Positions 36,119-44,394 of a stretch of 64,000 nt of DNA are shown here, one piece after another. A model generated the notes under the pieces. The model made no database searches. It saw only the letters and a list, made by a program, of their open reading frames with translations, and had not been told where the DNA came from. Where the stretch lies: the NCBI GenBank assembly GCA_965214335.1, contig CBDCBO010000019.1, positions 1-64,000 on the forward strand. Reading direction: 5' to 3'. Within the stretch, counting starts at the first letter, position 1; the number at the start of each line of letters is the position of its first letter. The translations under genes were made by a program, and so were the position numbers. The DNA comes from Velthaea sp965214335. Its GTDB lineage: Bacteria > Vulcanimicrobiota > Vulcanimicrobiia > Vulcanimicrobiales > Vulcanimicrobiaceae.

Positions 36119-36643
36119 CTACATTCCGGTCGAGGCGACTTTGGAGATATCCTGTTTGTCCATGGCGATGTGACTCGCGATAACCGGTATCGTCATCTTA
36201 GCGAATCCAATGAGATCGCTATCTTGACCGCTCGACGCCTCGGTTTGAAAGAGCGCTAAGACTTTTTTATGAGCCGGTAACTGCGAGGTGAGATACAGCT
36301 TATCGAAGGCCGCTCCGGAGGCCGACTGCAGCTTCACCATCAGCGCTTGGTCTTGCGCGCTAATGCTTTGCGGCGCCATCATGCTCTTTGCTTTAATAAT
36401 CGACATCAGCTGCGCGTTGGCTTTACTGTGATCGGCTTTCATCTCACGGGCAAACGACAGTACGCCGGCGGTTTTCGACTTCTCCAGCGCCAGATTTGCG
36501 AGTTGAACTTCTGCCATTCCGGCCTGCGCGGCTTTGGTGGCAAACATTTGATCCTGGGTGCCCAGCGTTGTCGCTGCCGAGGTCGCTAACGGCGCTGCGG
36601 CGATCAATAGGCTAACGGCGACGGACCGCATTGCGAATGGCAT
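36119..36643 (-). CDS. DUF4142 family exported protein
   Basis: A protein of 174 residues with a signal peptide (residues 1-25, RSVAVSLLIAAAPLATSA) and an all-helical DUF4142 domain. The typical pattern is visible: DQMFATKAAQAGMAEVQLANLALEKS, FAREMKADHSKANAQL, and a late LTSQLPAHKKVLALFQTEASSG. The domain resembles ferritin-like bundles, but the metal-binding role is not established. ATG 36643 was chosen because TGGAG lies upstream at normal spacing and the signal peptide starts at once. Probably periplasmic. Confidence 0.87.
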   Translation of the reverse strand: MPFAMRSVAVSLLIAAAPLATSAATTLGTQDQMFATKAAQAGMAEVQLANLALEKSKTAGVLSFAREMKADHSKANAQLMSIIKAKSMMAPQSISAQDQALMVKLQSASGAAFDKLYLTSQLPAHKKVLALFQTEASSGQDSDLIGFAKMTIPVIASHIAMDKQDISKVASTGM

Positions 36644-36809
36644 TGTGTTACTCCAGCGATTACGTGAGGTTGCACTGTGCTTGTACCGCAGCGCTCGACA
36701 TGCCAAAACGGGTCTCTTGGAGATTGGCCAAGCAAACCCCAGGACGCGCGGATGCGCCGACCGCGGCACCGGTGCGGCAAGGGAATCGTGCCGCACGCTG
36801 CATGTACGG

Positions 36810-37193
36810 ATGATGTCAACTTCAACGTTCGCCGGCGCCTTACACGAGCACTTGACCGCGCTCCAAGCGCGCGATATCGCGCGCTTTTCCGCGACGGTCG
36901 GTCCGGAGGTGTCGGTGGTATCCGGAACCGGCGAGCTGACCCACGGGCGTACGCCGGTGCTCGACGCGCACGCCGGGTGGTTTGCCGACCCCGACGCGTG
37001 GACGTTCGATTACAGCGTCCGGCTCACGCGCGACTTCGGTTGCGCCGGCCTGGCGCTCATCGATGTGCGCTACCACCAAACGCCGGCCGCCGAAGCGGTA
37101 CACTTTTTGTTATCGCTGATTTTCGAACGCACGGTCGCCGGCGAATGGCAATTCGTGTTCGACCAAAATACGACGCTGCCACCGGCCAGGTAA
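36810..37193 (+). CDS. NTF2-like (SnoaL/DUF4440-type) protein
   Basis: A protein of 127 residues with the NTF2-like cone fold pattern: an N-terminal helix ALHEHLTALQARDIARFSATV, then strands with the typical FVFDQN end. The family includes ketosteroid isomerase-like enzymes and ligand-binding proteins, so the function is open. Two adjacent ATGs (36810, 36813) are possible starts. An SDR gene follows after 21 nt, and the two may be co-transcribed. Confidence 0.65.
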   Translation: MMSTSTFAGALHEHLTALQARDIARFSATVGPEVSVVSGTGELTHGRTPVLDAHAGWFADPDAWTFDYSVRLTRDFGCAGLALIDVRYHQTPAAEAVHFLLSLIFERTVAGEWQFVFDQNTTLPPAR

Positions 37194-37214
37194 ACGCCGC
37201 GTCGCGCGGGGAAG

Positions 37215-37967
37215 ATGAAGGTCGTGCAAACCGTTATTGAGTCGGCCGTGCCGGCACAACCGAAAACACTCGGCACCGTCATCGTGACGGGCGGAGCTTC
37301 GGGCTTGGGCCGGGCAATCGCCGACGCCGTCGCGCTGGCCGGTGGAACGCCGGTAACCTTCGACATCAACCCCCCGCGTGAGCCGACCGCGCGCGAGCAT
37401 CATCTCGTTGATTGCGGCGACCGTAGAGCCATTGAGGCCGCGGTAAATGCCGTGGCCCTAACGCACGGTGGCATCGATGCCGTTGTCGCGAATGCGGGAG
37501 TCGATGCGTGCGGCGATTTCGAGCGCGTAGCGGCGGACGCTTGGGAACGCGTTATCACGGTAAATTTGCTGGGAACCGCCGCGCTGGTCCGCGCCGCGTT
37601 GCCGCACTTGGAGCGCGCCGGCAATCCGCGCATCGTCACCATCGCCTCGACCTTGGGGCTTCGCGTGCTCGGTGCGGCAACCGCCTACTGTGCCTCGAAG
37701 TTTGGCGTCGTCGGCTTCACGCGCGCGCTCACGCTCGACCTCGCCGGCCGGGTCGGCGTGACCCTGCTTTGCCCGGGCGGCATGAACACCGGCTTTTTCG
37801 ACGGCCGCGACGAGCAGTTCAAACCCGCTGCCGATGCCTTTGAAAAACAGCAGTTGAACGACCCCGCGAACGTCGCACAAACCGTCGTCTTCGCCCTCAC
37901 CCGGCCCAAAGGCGTCGACGTCCGCGAACTCATCATCACGCCGTCCCGCGAAACGTCCTGGCCGTAG
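37215..37967 (+). CDS. Short-chain dehydrogenase/reductase
   Basis: Classical SDR (250 residues). NAD(P)-binding TGGASGLGRAIAD, an NAG equivalent in VVANAGVD, the catalytic Ser in TIASTLGL and the YCASK motif are intact. The acidic residue after strand 2 (FDINPP) favours NAD over NADP. Substrate unknown. Confidence 0.87.
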   Translation: MKVVQTVIESAVPAQPKTLGTVIVTGGASGLGRAIADAVALAGGTPVTFDINPPREPTAREHHLVDCGDRRAIEAAVNAVALTHGGIDAVVANAGVDACGDFERVAADAWERVITVNLLGTAALVRAALPHLERAGNPRIVTIASTLGLRVLGAATAYCASKFGVVGFTRALTLDLAGRVGVTLLCPGGMNTGFFDGRDEQFKPAADAFEKQQLNDPANVAQTVVFALTRPKGVDVRELIITPSRETSWP

Positions 37968-38713
37968 CGAATGCGTCGGTACAGCCGACGCACGACGACG
38001 AACCGCCCGGATGCAGCCGCGCACGACGAGAGATTCGATGCGATGGCTACACGTGCATCACGCGAAATCAACTCGGCCGGGAGAAGCCTTCGACATCGAA
38101 CAACCTCGCGGTCGACTTCATGCGTCAATCACCGGACGCCGATCGCCACCACGACATCGCGGCGCTGCACCACGATGGGGGCACCGATTCCTAGCCCGTG
38201 CATTAAGTGATCGATAAAGTGCCGCTTGATGGGCGAGAGCTGGATCGGTGGCAGCATCGACGATGTTTAGCCAAATTCGACCGACATGCACGATCACTTT
38301 GTGTCCGACGTACCGAGGCGGCGTGAAATAGTATGCACCGTCGACTTCAACGCCCGTCGAAGTGTACAGTGCGTTCGCAGACGCGATAATACTCAAACCG
38401 GGTCGTCGGTAGCGGATGTAAGAATGGCCGTGTGGTGTGGCGGCTCGATCGGCAGGGCCAGTCGCTCGGCCGTTTCACCGAGGTCTCACCGTGCTGCGCG
38501 AGCGGGGCGTCCTCTGCGATCGCTGACTACAGGGTGGGACAACTGGACGGCTTACTGCGCGCGCTGTCGGGCAGCATCAACCACCTCGACAAAGATTAGC
38601 CCCGAGCACGCGGACAAAACCCGTGAGAGCGATGCACGCCGCGCACGCTTCGCCCGTCCTCGACGTGACACGTTGCGCGACGTTCGAACCCCTTAAATGT
38701 GCGCTGGACTCGG
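37968..38713. other. Gene-free region with a transposase remnant
   Basis: About 750 nt between an SDR gene and the end of the glycan operon. No intact gene is visible. The one recognisable item is the broken IstA piece at 38200-38440 on the minus strand; the rest is short interrupted frames on both strands. Confidence 0.6.
38200..38440 (-). pseudogene. istA: Fragment of an IS21-family transposase (IstA C-terminus)
   Basis: Read on the minus strand, 38430 to about 38350 gives FEYYRVCERTVHFDG, then after a frame change 38351 to about 38216 gives VEVDGAYYFTPPRYVGHKV. Joined, these match the C-terminal segment of many IS21 IstA transposases as I know them (FEYYR, TVHLDG, VEVEGAYY, PPxxxG). The catalytic core, istB and terminal repeats were not seen, so the element is dead. 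Confidence 0.65.
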
Positions 38714-39658
38714 TCACGCTGTTTTCGCGTTGCTGGGCAATTCGTTGAGCGCGGCGATGACGCGCTGCACGGAGATCGCGGCCAAGCCGGGATCGATGCG
38801 ATTCGCATGCGGATCGCCGGTTGTACCGGCCCATAATACGCGGTGATACGGTCGCGGCGGCGGACCCCATGTGACCGGCGCGGTTGGACCGAAAAGCACG
38901 ACGGACGGCCGCCGGAAGGCCGTCGCGAGATGCGCCACTCCGGTGTCGCTGCATACGATGCGCGCCGCGCTCGCTATGACGGCCGCAACCTGCAGCAGAT
39001 CGGTCCGGCCGGCCAGCACCTGCGCGGCGGCAACGCCGGCGCTTGAACCGATGGCCAGGGCCCGCTCGCGTTCGTCGGCGCTGCCGGTGATAACGACCCG
39101 GCGGCCCCGGCGCAACTCGGCTCGCGCGACCGCCGCCCAGCGGTCGGCCGGCCAGCGGCGTGCTTCGCTCGCCGCGCCGGGGTGAATTACCGTTGCCTCA
39201 CGCAGATGCTCCGGCACGGCGATCGGCGGAACCGTGAGATCCAGTTCACCCGGATCGGCCGCGATGCCGGCCTCGCGCAACAACCGGCACCAGCGCGCAA
39301 CTTCATGCTCGCGCGGCTCGAACGCCGCTCCGCCCGCCGATTCTTCGACCGCGGCGTGCCGAAACGCAATCAGCCGGCGCGGCTGTGCGGCGAGCAAGAT
39401 TCGGTGCGATTGCGGTCCGCAACCGTGCAGATTGATGCCCAGATCGGCGCCGCCCAGCGTCGCCGGTAACGGCGCGGCCTCGCGAACATCGGCCAGCGTG
39501 TCGATCGCGCCGTCGAGCAAATCCACGAGCGCTTCAAGTGCGCGCGGCGCGGCTAGCGTGATGTGACTTGCCGGAAACGCGCGCCGGATGGCGCGATACG
39601 CCGGCACAGCGGTGAGAAAATCGCCCAGCCCGAGTGCCCGCAAGACAACGATGCGCAT
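38714..39658 (-). CDS. GT9 family glycosyltransferase (heptosyltransferase-like)
   Basis: GT-B enzyme (314 residues) of the ADP-heptose:LPS heptosyltransferase family. N-terminal VLRALGLGDFLTAVPAYRAIRRAFP is diagnostic, followed by NLHGCGPQSHR, VIHPGAASEARRWPADRWAAV in the donor-binding half, and CSDTGVAHLATAFRRPSVVLFGPT. ATG 39658 gives the standard N-terminus and lies 5 nt after the stop of the upstream GT4 gene. It is the last gene of the minus-strand glycan operon and probably adds a heptose or related sugar on the cytoplasmic side. Confidence 0.9.
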   Translation of the reverse strand: MRIVVLRALGLGDFLTAVPAYRAIRRAFPASHITLAAPRALEALVDLLDGAIDTLADVREAAPLPATLGGADLGINLHGCGPQSHRILLAAQPRRLIAFRHAAVEESAGGAAFEPREHEVARWCRLLREAGIAADPGELDLTVPPIAVPEHLREATVIHPGAASEARRWPADRWAAVARAELRRGRRVVITGSADERERALAIGSSAGVAAAQVLAGRTDLLQVAAVIASAARIVCSDTGVAHLATAFRRPSVVLFGPTAPVTWGPPPRPYHRVLWAGTTGDPHANRIDPGLAAISVQRVIAALNELPSNAKTA

Positions 39659-39663
39659 CGCGC

Positions 39664-40887
39664 TCAGATGCCGCTGGCCACGTCGTCCGTATCGGCGGCC
39701 GAACGGCCGATGAGTCCGCGATACACATCGAGTGTTTCGGCGGCGATCCGCAGCCATGAATATCGGGCGCGCACGCGCGTGACGCTGGCGCGGCCCATCG
39801 ACGCCCGCAGGTGGTCGTCGACGCGCAACGCGTTGAGGGCCCGCGCGAGCCCGGCCGGATCGCGCGGCGCGACGTGAAGGCCGGTGACGCCGTCGACGAC
39901 GGTGTCGACGAGACCGCCAACCGACGAAACAACCACCGGCACACCACACGCCATCGCTTCGAGCGGCACGATGCCGAACGGTTCGTACCACGGCGTGCAG
40001 ACGACGACGTCAGCCGAACGCAACAGGGCGGGAGCGGCATCGCGTTCCACCCGGCCACGCAACGAAACGCGGTGTGCGACGCCGCGCTCGCGCGCCCGCG
40101 CGGACAAGCGGCGCGCTTCGGCATCGCAGACGAGATCGGGGCCATCACCGCCGCCGGCAATCACGAGTTCAGCATCAGGCACGTCGACGAGCGCATCGAT
40201 AACGGTGTCGATTCCCTTGCGCGGTACGAGTCGCGACAGCGTCACGATCCGGAAGCGATCGGCGCGCCGTTTCTCGAGCGCACCGTCCGGCGTGAAATGA
40301 TCCAAATCGACGCCGCACGGGACGACCTTGAGCGAACGCTGTTTCGCACCCATGTGCAGCAGCTCGAACACTTCGGCCTGGGCCGTCGCCACGATCCGGT
40401 CGGCTTCGCACGCGATCCGCGCTTCTTCGGCGATGCGCACGGCCGGTGATGTGTCGGCACTACCTTGGTGCCGGCGTTTTTCACTCCCCAACGCGTGAAA
40501 CGTTTGCACCACCGGAATTCCCAGCGGTTTCGCGGCGGCGAGTGCGGCGATCGCGCTCATCCAAAAATGGGCGTGGACGACGTCGGGACGATTGACCGTC
40601 CAGGCCCGGCGCAATTGGGCGGCCAGGCGCGAAACGAATAAATAAATGTCGTCTTTGGGAATCGGCCGGGCCGGACCGGCGTCGACCTGCTCGACAACCA
40701 CCCCCGGTGCCATCGTCACCAGTCGCGGCGTCGCCGGACTATCGCGCCGCGTATACACCGTGACGGCATGGCCGTGCTGCACCAAGGCGCACGCTAAAGC
40801 GGCAACATGCACGTTCTGGCCGCCGGCATCGACCCCACCGAGGGTAGCCAGCGGACTCGCATGCTCCGATACCATCGCTATTCTCAT
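39664..40887 (-). CDS. GT4 family glycosyltransferase
   Basis: GT-B retaining glycosyltransferase (407 residues). The N-terminus MVSEHASPLATLGGVDAGGQNVHVAALACALVQHGH is like MshA/sucrose-synthase-type GT4 enzymes. The C-terminal donor site has RLVPRKGIDTVIDAL, TPWYEPFGIVPLEAMACGVPVV (the EX7E-type motif) and a VDTVVDGVTGLHV segment. It starts by ATGA overlap with the preceding gene. Donor and acceptor sugars are unknown. Confidence 0.9.
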   Translation of the reverse strand: MRIAMVSEHASPLATLGGVDAGGQNVHVAALACALVQHGHAVTVYTRRDSPATPRLVTMAPGVVVEQVDAGPARPIPKDDIYLFVSRLAAQLRRAWTVNRPDVVHAHFWMSAIAALAAAKPLGIPVVQTFHALGSEKRRHQGSADTSPAVRIAEEARIACEADRIVATAQAEVFELLHMGAKQRSLKVVPCGVDLDHFTPDGALEKRRADRFRIVTLSRLVPRKGIDTVIDALVDVPDAELVIAGGGDGPDLVCDAEARRLSARARERGVAHRVSLRGRVERDAAPALLRSADVVVCTPWYEPFGIVPLEAMACGVPVVVSSVGGLVDTVVDGVTGLHVAPRDPAGLARALNALRVDDHLRASMGRASVTRVRARYSWLRIAAETLDVYRGLIGRSAADTDDVASGI

Positions 40888-41864
40888 CGGGCAACCTCGG
40901 CAATGAGCGCATCCCAGGCGCTGAGGAACCGGGCCAAACCATACCGTTCGCAGGCATACTCCCGCGCGCGCAAGCCGTCGGCCCGGGCGCTTTGCGGATC
41001 GGCCGCGTACGCGCGGAGCGCCGCGCACAGGCGCTCGATATCGGTCGAAACAACGCCACATCGGGCCGGCACGGCTTCGACCGCTTCGGTCGTCGCTAAC
41101 GCAACTACCGGCATACCCAATTGCATCGCCTCGATCAGCGACAGTCCCAGCGACGTCCAGCGCAACGGATGCACGTACGCGCGGCGGCGCGGCATTTCGG
41201 CGTGCAGCACGGCCTGCGGCGGATCGTCGATCCCGCCCAGCGCACCGGCACCGATACCGAACACGTCGAGGGGCATGGCCTCATTGAGGCGCGCCAACAG
41301 ATCGGTGCCGGTTACCCGTCCGCGCCGGCGAGCTTCGTTGACGGCGACCGCGGCACGCGGTAATTCGCCCGAGTAGCGGTAGCCGGGGTCGATGATGCCG
41401 TGCTCGATGACGACCGTACGCGTCGTCCCGCAATCCCAGAACAGATCGTTGAAGTGCGTCACGTGCACGATCGTCAAATCGTCACGTCCCGCGGCCGGAT
41501 GCCGCATGTCGTTGATGCGGCCCTGCGGCGCGTTATGTTCGAGATAAATGACCGGTACGTCGCGACCGGGCTCGCGGCCGAGCCACGCTGCGACGAGCGA
41601 ATCAAGTTCCTGCGGCCGCTGCACGATGACGAGGTCGATCGGAAGTTCGCGGATCCGTTCGACTTCAACTTCGACGGCATTTGCCGGCCAGGTCCAGGTA
41701 CGCGCGCGGCCGCGACCGTCCGGCCCGCGATCCGGCAGCACCGGCAGATAATAGTGATGCTGACCTTGCACGAGCGCCGTGATATACGAGCCGTGCACGT
41801 GCCACAGCAAAATATGTTTCGTGCCCACGCCAGCCTGGCGATCGACCGGCGGCAGCGCGATCAC
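40884..41864 (-). CDS. GT4-like glycosyltransferase (divergent)
   Basis: A protein of 326 residues with the GT-B pattern but weaker similarity than its neighbours. The N-terminus KHILLWHVHGSYITALVQGQHHYYLPV is typical of a glycosyltransferase family common in heptose/carbamoyl clusters. The middle has YLEHNAPQGRINDMRHPA, and the donor-binding half has AYVHPLRWTSLGLSLIEAMQLGMPVVAL. GTG 41864 overlaps the upstream stop as GTGA; another GTG 13 codons later is possible. The acceptor is unknown. Confidence 0.8.
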   Translation of the reverse strand: MIALPPVDRQAGVGTKHILLWHVHGSYITALVQGQHHYYLPVLPDRGPDGRGRARTWTWPANAVEVEVERIRELPIDLVIVQRPQELDSLVAAWLGREPGRDVPVIYLEHNAPQGRINDMRHPAAGRDDLTIVHVTHFNDLFWDCGTTRTVVIEHGIIDPGYRYSGELPRAAVAVNEARRRGRVTGTDLLARLNEAMPLDVFGIGAGALGGIDDPPQAVLHAEMPRRRAYVHPLRWTSLGLSLIEAMQLGMPVVALATTEAVEAVPARCGVVSTDIERLCAALRAYAADPQSARADGLRAREYACERYGLARFLSAWDALIAEVAR

Positions 41865-42871
41865 GCGGCGATCGTGCGCCGCACGCGCGCCAGCGCGCCC
41901 ACGACCGCGCCGACATCGACGCCGCTCACGCACGCATGGTCGCCGCGCGGGCACACGCGCGCGCGGCAGCCGCGGCACGCGATCGCGTGGTCGCCGAGCA
42001 ACACATGGTCGACCATCCACGGCCGGAACCGCACCGGCGGAATGGTCGGCGCGAAGATCGAAACGACCGGCGTTCCAACCGCGGCCGCAACGTGCGCCGC
42101 GCCGGTGTTACCGACGACAAGCGCATCGGCATCGGCGATTACTCGCCCGAGCGTTGCGAAATCGGTGCGGCCGGCTAAATTTACCGCGTGATCGCCGGCA
42201 ACCGCGCTACACAACGCTCGTTCATCCGCGCCGCCGGTCACCACGACCCGTTCGCCCGCCGCGCCCAAAACGCGCACCAGCGCTTGGTTCGCGGCCGGAC
42301 TCCAGGCCCGCGCCGGAACAGTCGCGCCGGGATGCACGACGATATAGCCACCCGGGCCGGAAACGGGATTGTGCGCCGCCGACCGCATGGCAAGCCGGCC
42401 CTCGTCGCCGGGCGGAAGCTCGAAGCCGGCCCGGCGCGCAAGCGACAGCGCGCGCTCCACTTCGTGAATGTCGTCGGCGACATCGCGGTGCCGGATGTCG
42501 AGCAGACTGCCCGGGTAATCTTCGCAAATCGCGGCGATCGACGGCACCCCCGCCATGCGCAAGATGAGCGCCATCGGTAACGGACTCTGATGGAACGACG
42601 TAAAGATAACGGCGCGCTCGATGCGCCGGGCGCGAATTGCGGCGATCAGGTGTTGCATGCCGGCGTCGTTGACCGGCTGCGGATTCGCTTCGATCCAACC
42701 CGCTTCATGACAAAACACCGTATCGACGCCGGGCAACACGCCGGCGGCGGCACGCCCCGACGGACCGCACAACAGCGTCACGTGCGCTCCGCCGGCGCCC
42801 AGCGCGCGAATTGCCGGTCCGGCGAGCAGCACATCGCCATTGTTGTCGTGCCGAATCGCGAGCACGTTCAT
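41861..42871 (-). CDS. GT9 family glycosyltransferase (heptosyltransferase-like)
   Basis: A second GT9 member (336 residues), distinct from the one at 38714-39658. N-terminal VLAIRHDNNGDVLLAGPAIRAL, then VVHPGATVPARAWSPAANQAL in the nucleotide-sugar site and VVGNTGAAHVAAAVGTPVVSIFAPT. The C-terminus has an unusual cluster of four Cys (CRGCRARVCPRGDHAC), which could bind a metal. ATG 42871 overlaps the preceding stop as ATGA. Confidence 0.9.
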   Translation of the reverse strand: MNVLAIRHDNNGDVLLAGPAIRALGAGGAHVTLLCGPSGRAAAGVLPGVDTVFCHEAGWIEANPQPVNDAGMQHLIAAIRARRIERAVIFTSFHQSPLPMALILRMAGVPSIAAICEDYPGSLLDIRHRDVADDIHEVERALSLARRAGFELPPGDEGRLAMRSAAHNPVSGPGGYIVVHPGATVPARAWSPAANQALVRVLGAAGERVVVTGGADERALCSAVAGDHAVNLAGRTDFATLGRVIADADALVVGNTGAAHVAAAVGTPVVSIFAPTIPPVRFRPWMVDHVLLGDHAIACRGCRARVCPRGDHACVSGVDVGAVVGALARVRRTIAA

Positions 42872-44394
42872 GCCGCACCTGACAGCACGACGCGCACGGC
42901 CTCGTCGAGATCGGCCGCCACATACGGTGCGGCCGCAACCTCTTCGGGCCGCGTCACCGGCGTCGCAACGAGAATCGCACGTGCACCCGCGGCACGTGCC
43001 GCTTCCATATCCGCGCCGATGTCGCCGATCACGACACAATGTTGCGGCGCCACGCCCAGCGCCCGCGCCGCGGCGAAAATAAGACCCGGAGCCGGCTTGC
43101 GACACGCGCAGCGGTCGCGCGGACCGTGAACGCACACGAGCATCGGTCCGAGCGGTCCGAGCAATTCGACGGTGCGCGCATTGATCGCATCGACGTCGTT
43201 GCGGCTGAGCCGTCCCAGCGCAACCCCACCCTGATTTGACACGACCGCCGTCGCGACGCCGGCGCGGCGTAACGTATCGAGCGCGACGCGCGCTGTGGGC
43301 ATCGGTACGACGCGACGCGGATCGGCGTTGTAGGGAACGTCGACGATCAAGGTTCCGTCGCGATCGAACAGGACCGCCGAGACCGGCCGCGGCGCGCGCC
43401 GGCGATCTGCCAGCAGCGCGGGCAGCATCAGCCGCGCGCGCACGCGATGGAACACCGCCGCAAACGGTATGAGCGTCGACGTTACCAGCAGTCCGGCGAC
43501 TTCGACTGCCGACCGCGGTCCGGGCGCGATCCTACGCCACGCGAAACGACCCGTTTGGAGGGCCCACAACCCACCCGCGATACGGGCCGCGAGCGGTTTA
43601 CGACCGGCGAAGGCCAGCGCTGCCAGCGCGGCCGCGCCGACGGTCGCTACATGGTCGCCAAAGGCCCCGCGCGGCGCACCCGCCCGCGCGCGCCACGTCG
43701 CGCCGTGGAGCGCCGTCATTACCACATCGTCGGCGTTGCCGGCCTGCAAGCCGACGCTCACCATCCAGTGCGCCGGCCGCACCGGGTGCCGGACGCCGCG
43801 GCTGCCCGGGATGATGCGTTTTCCGCGCGCCTGCAGCCGCAACCCGAGGTCCGCGTCTTCGCGATATGCGCGCGGAAAGCGCGCATCGAAGCCGCCGCTG
43901 GCGAGCAGATCGGCGCGCCGGTACGCGCAGTCGGCGGTGATCCACTGCGCCGTGGCCAGGCCCGCCACGTTGCGCTCCCAGTCGGTCGGCCGCCGGCCGG
44001 CCGGCAGCGGCACGCGCACCCGGCCCTGCGACCCCGCGACATCGGGAGCCGCGTTGCTCGTATCATCGGCAAGCCGTTCGAGCCAGTCTTCGTCGACGAG
44101 CACATCGTCGTCGACAAACGCAATCCACGGCGCATCGGCGGCCCGCCAGCCGGAGTTCCGCGCCGCGGCCGGCCCGGCGGCCGCTCCGCGCCGTACGGCG
44201 ATCCGCCGCATGAAGTCGTCATCGTGCGGGCCGATAGGCAGATCCGCCGTGGGGTCACGTCGATCGTCCACGACATAGATGCGCTGCGGCCGGGGACCGC
44301 GTGAAGCGGCAATCGACGTTAACAATGCGGCCAGTGACGGCCGGCCGATCGTCGGCACCACGAGATCGATCGCGCCGGCCCGGGCCGGAGTCAC
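42868..44394 (-). CDS. GT2 glycosyltransferase fused to a GmhB-type HAD phosphatase
   Basis: A two-domain protein (508 residues, GTG start overlapping the upstream stop as GTGA). Residues about 8-320 form a GT-A domain: VVPTIGRPSLAALLTS, the metal motif in FVDDDVLVDEDWLERL, and a YREDADLGLRLQ acceptor-site segment. Residues about 345-505 form a HAD-IIIA phosphatase like D-glycero-D-manno-heptose-1,7-bisphosphate phosphatase: nucleophile in VLFDRDGTLI, SNQGGVALG, the zinc-loop CVHGPRDRCACRKPAPG and VVIGDIGADMEAA. GmhB makes heptose-1-phosphate, a precursor of ADP-heptose. Having it on a transferase ties nucleotide-sugar supply to chain assembly. No hldE or gmhA is in the window. Confidence 0.88.
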   Translation of the reverse strand: MTPARAGAIDLVVPTIGRPSLAALLTSIAASRGPRPQRIYVVDDRRDPTADLPIGPHDDDFMRRIAVRRGAAAGPAAARNSGWRAADAPWIAFVDDDVLVDEDWLERLADDTSNAAPDVAGSQGRVRVPLPAGRRPTDWERNVAGLATAQWITADCAYRRADLLASGGFDARFPRAYREDADLGLRLQARGKRIIPGSRGVRHPVRPAHWMVSVGLQAGNADDVVMTALHGATWRARAGAPRGAFGDHVATVGAAALAALAFAGRKPLAARIAGGLWALQTGRFAWRRIAPGPRSAVEVAGLLVTSTLIPFAAVFHRVRARLMLPALLADRRRAPRPVSAVLFDRDGTLIVDVPYNADPRRVVPMPTARVALDTLRRAGVATAVVSNQGGVALGRLSRNDVDAINARTVELLGPLGPMLVCVHGPRDRCACRKPAPGLIFAAARALGVAPQHCVVIGDIGADMEAARAAGARAILVATPVTRPEEVAAAPYVAADLDEAVRVVLSGAA

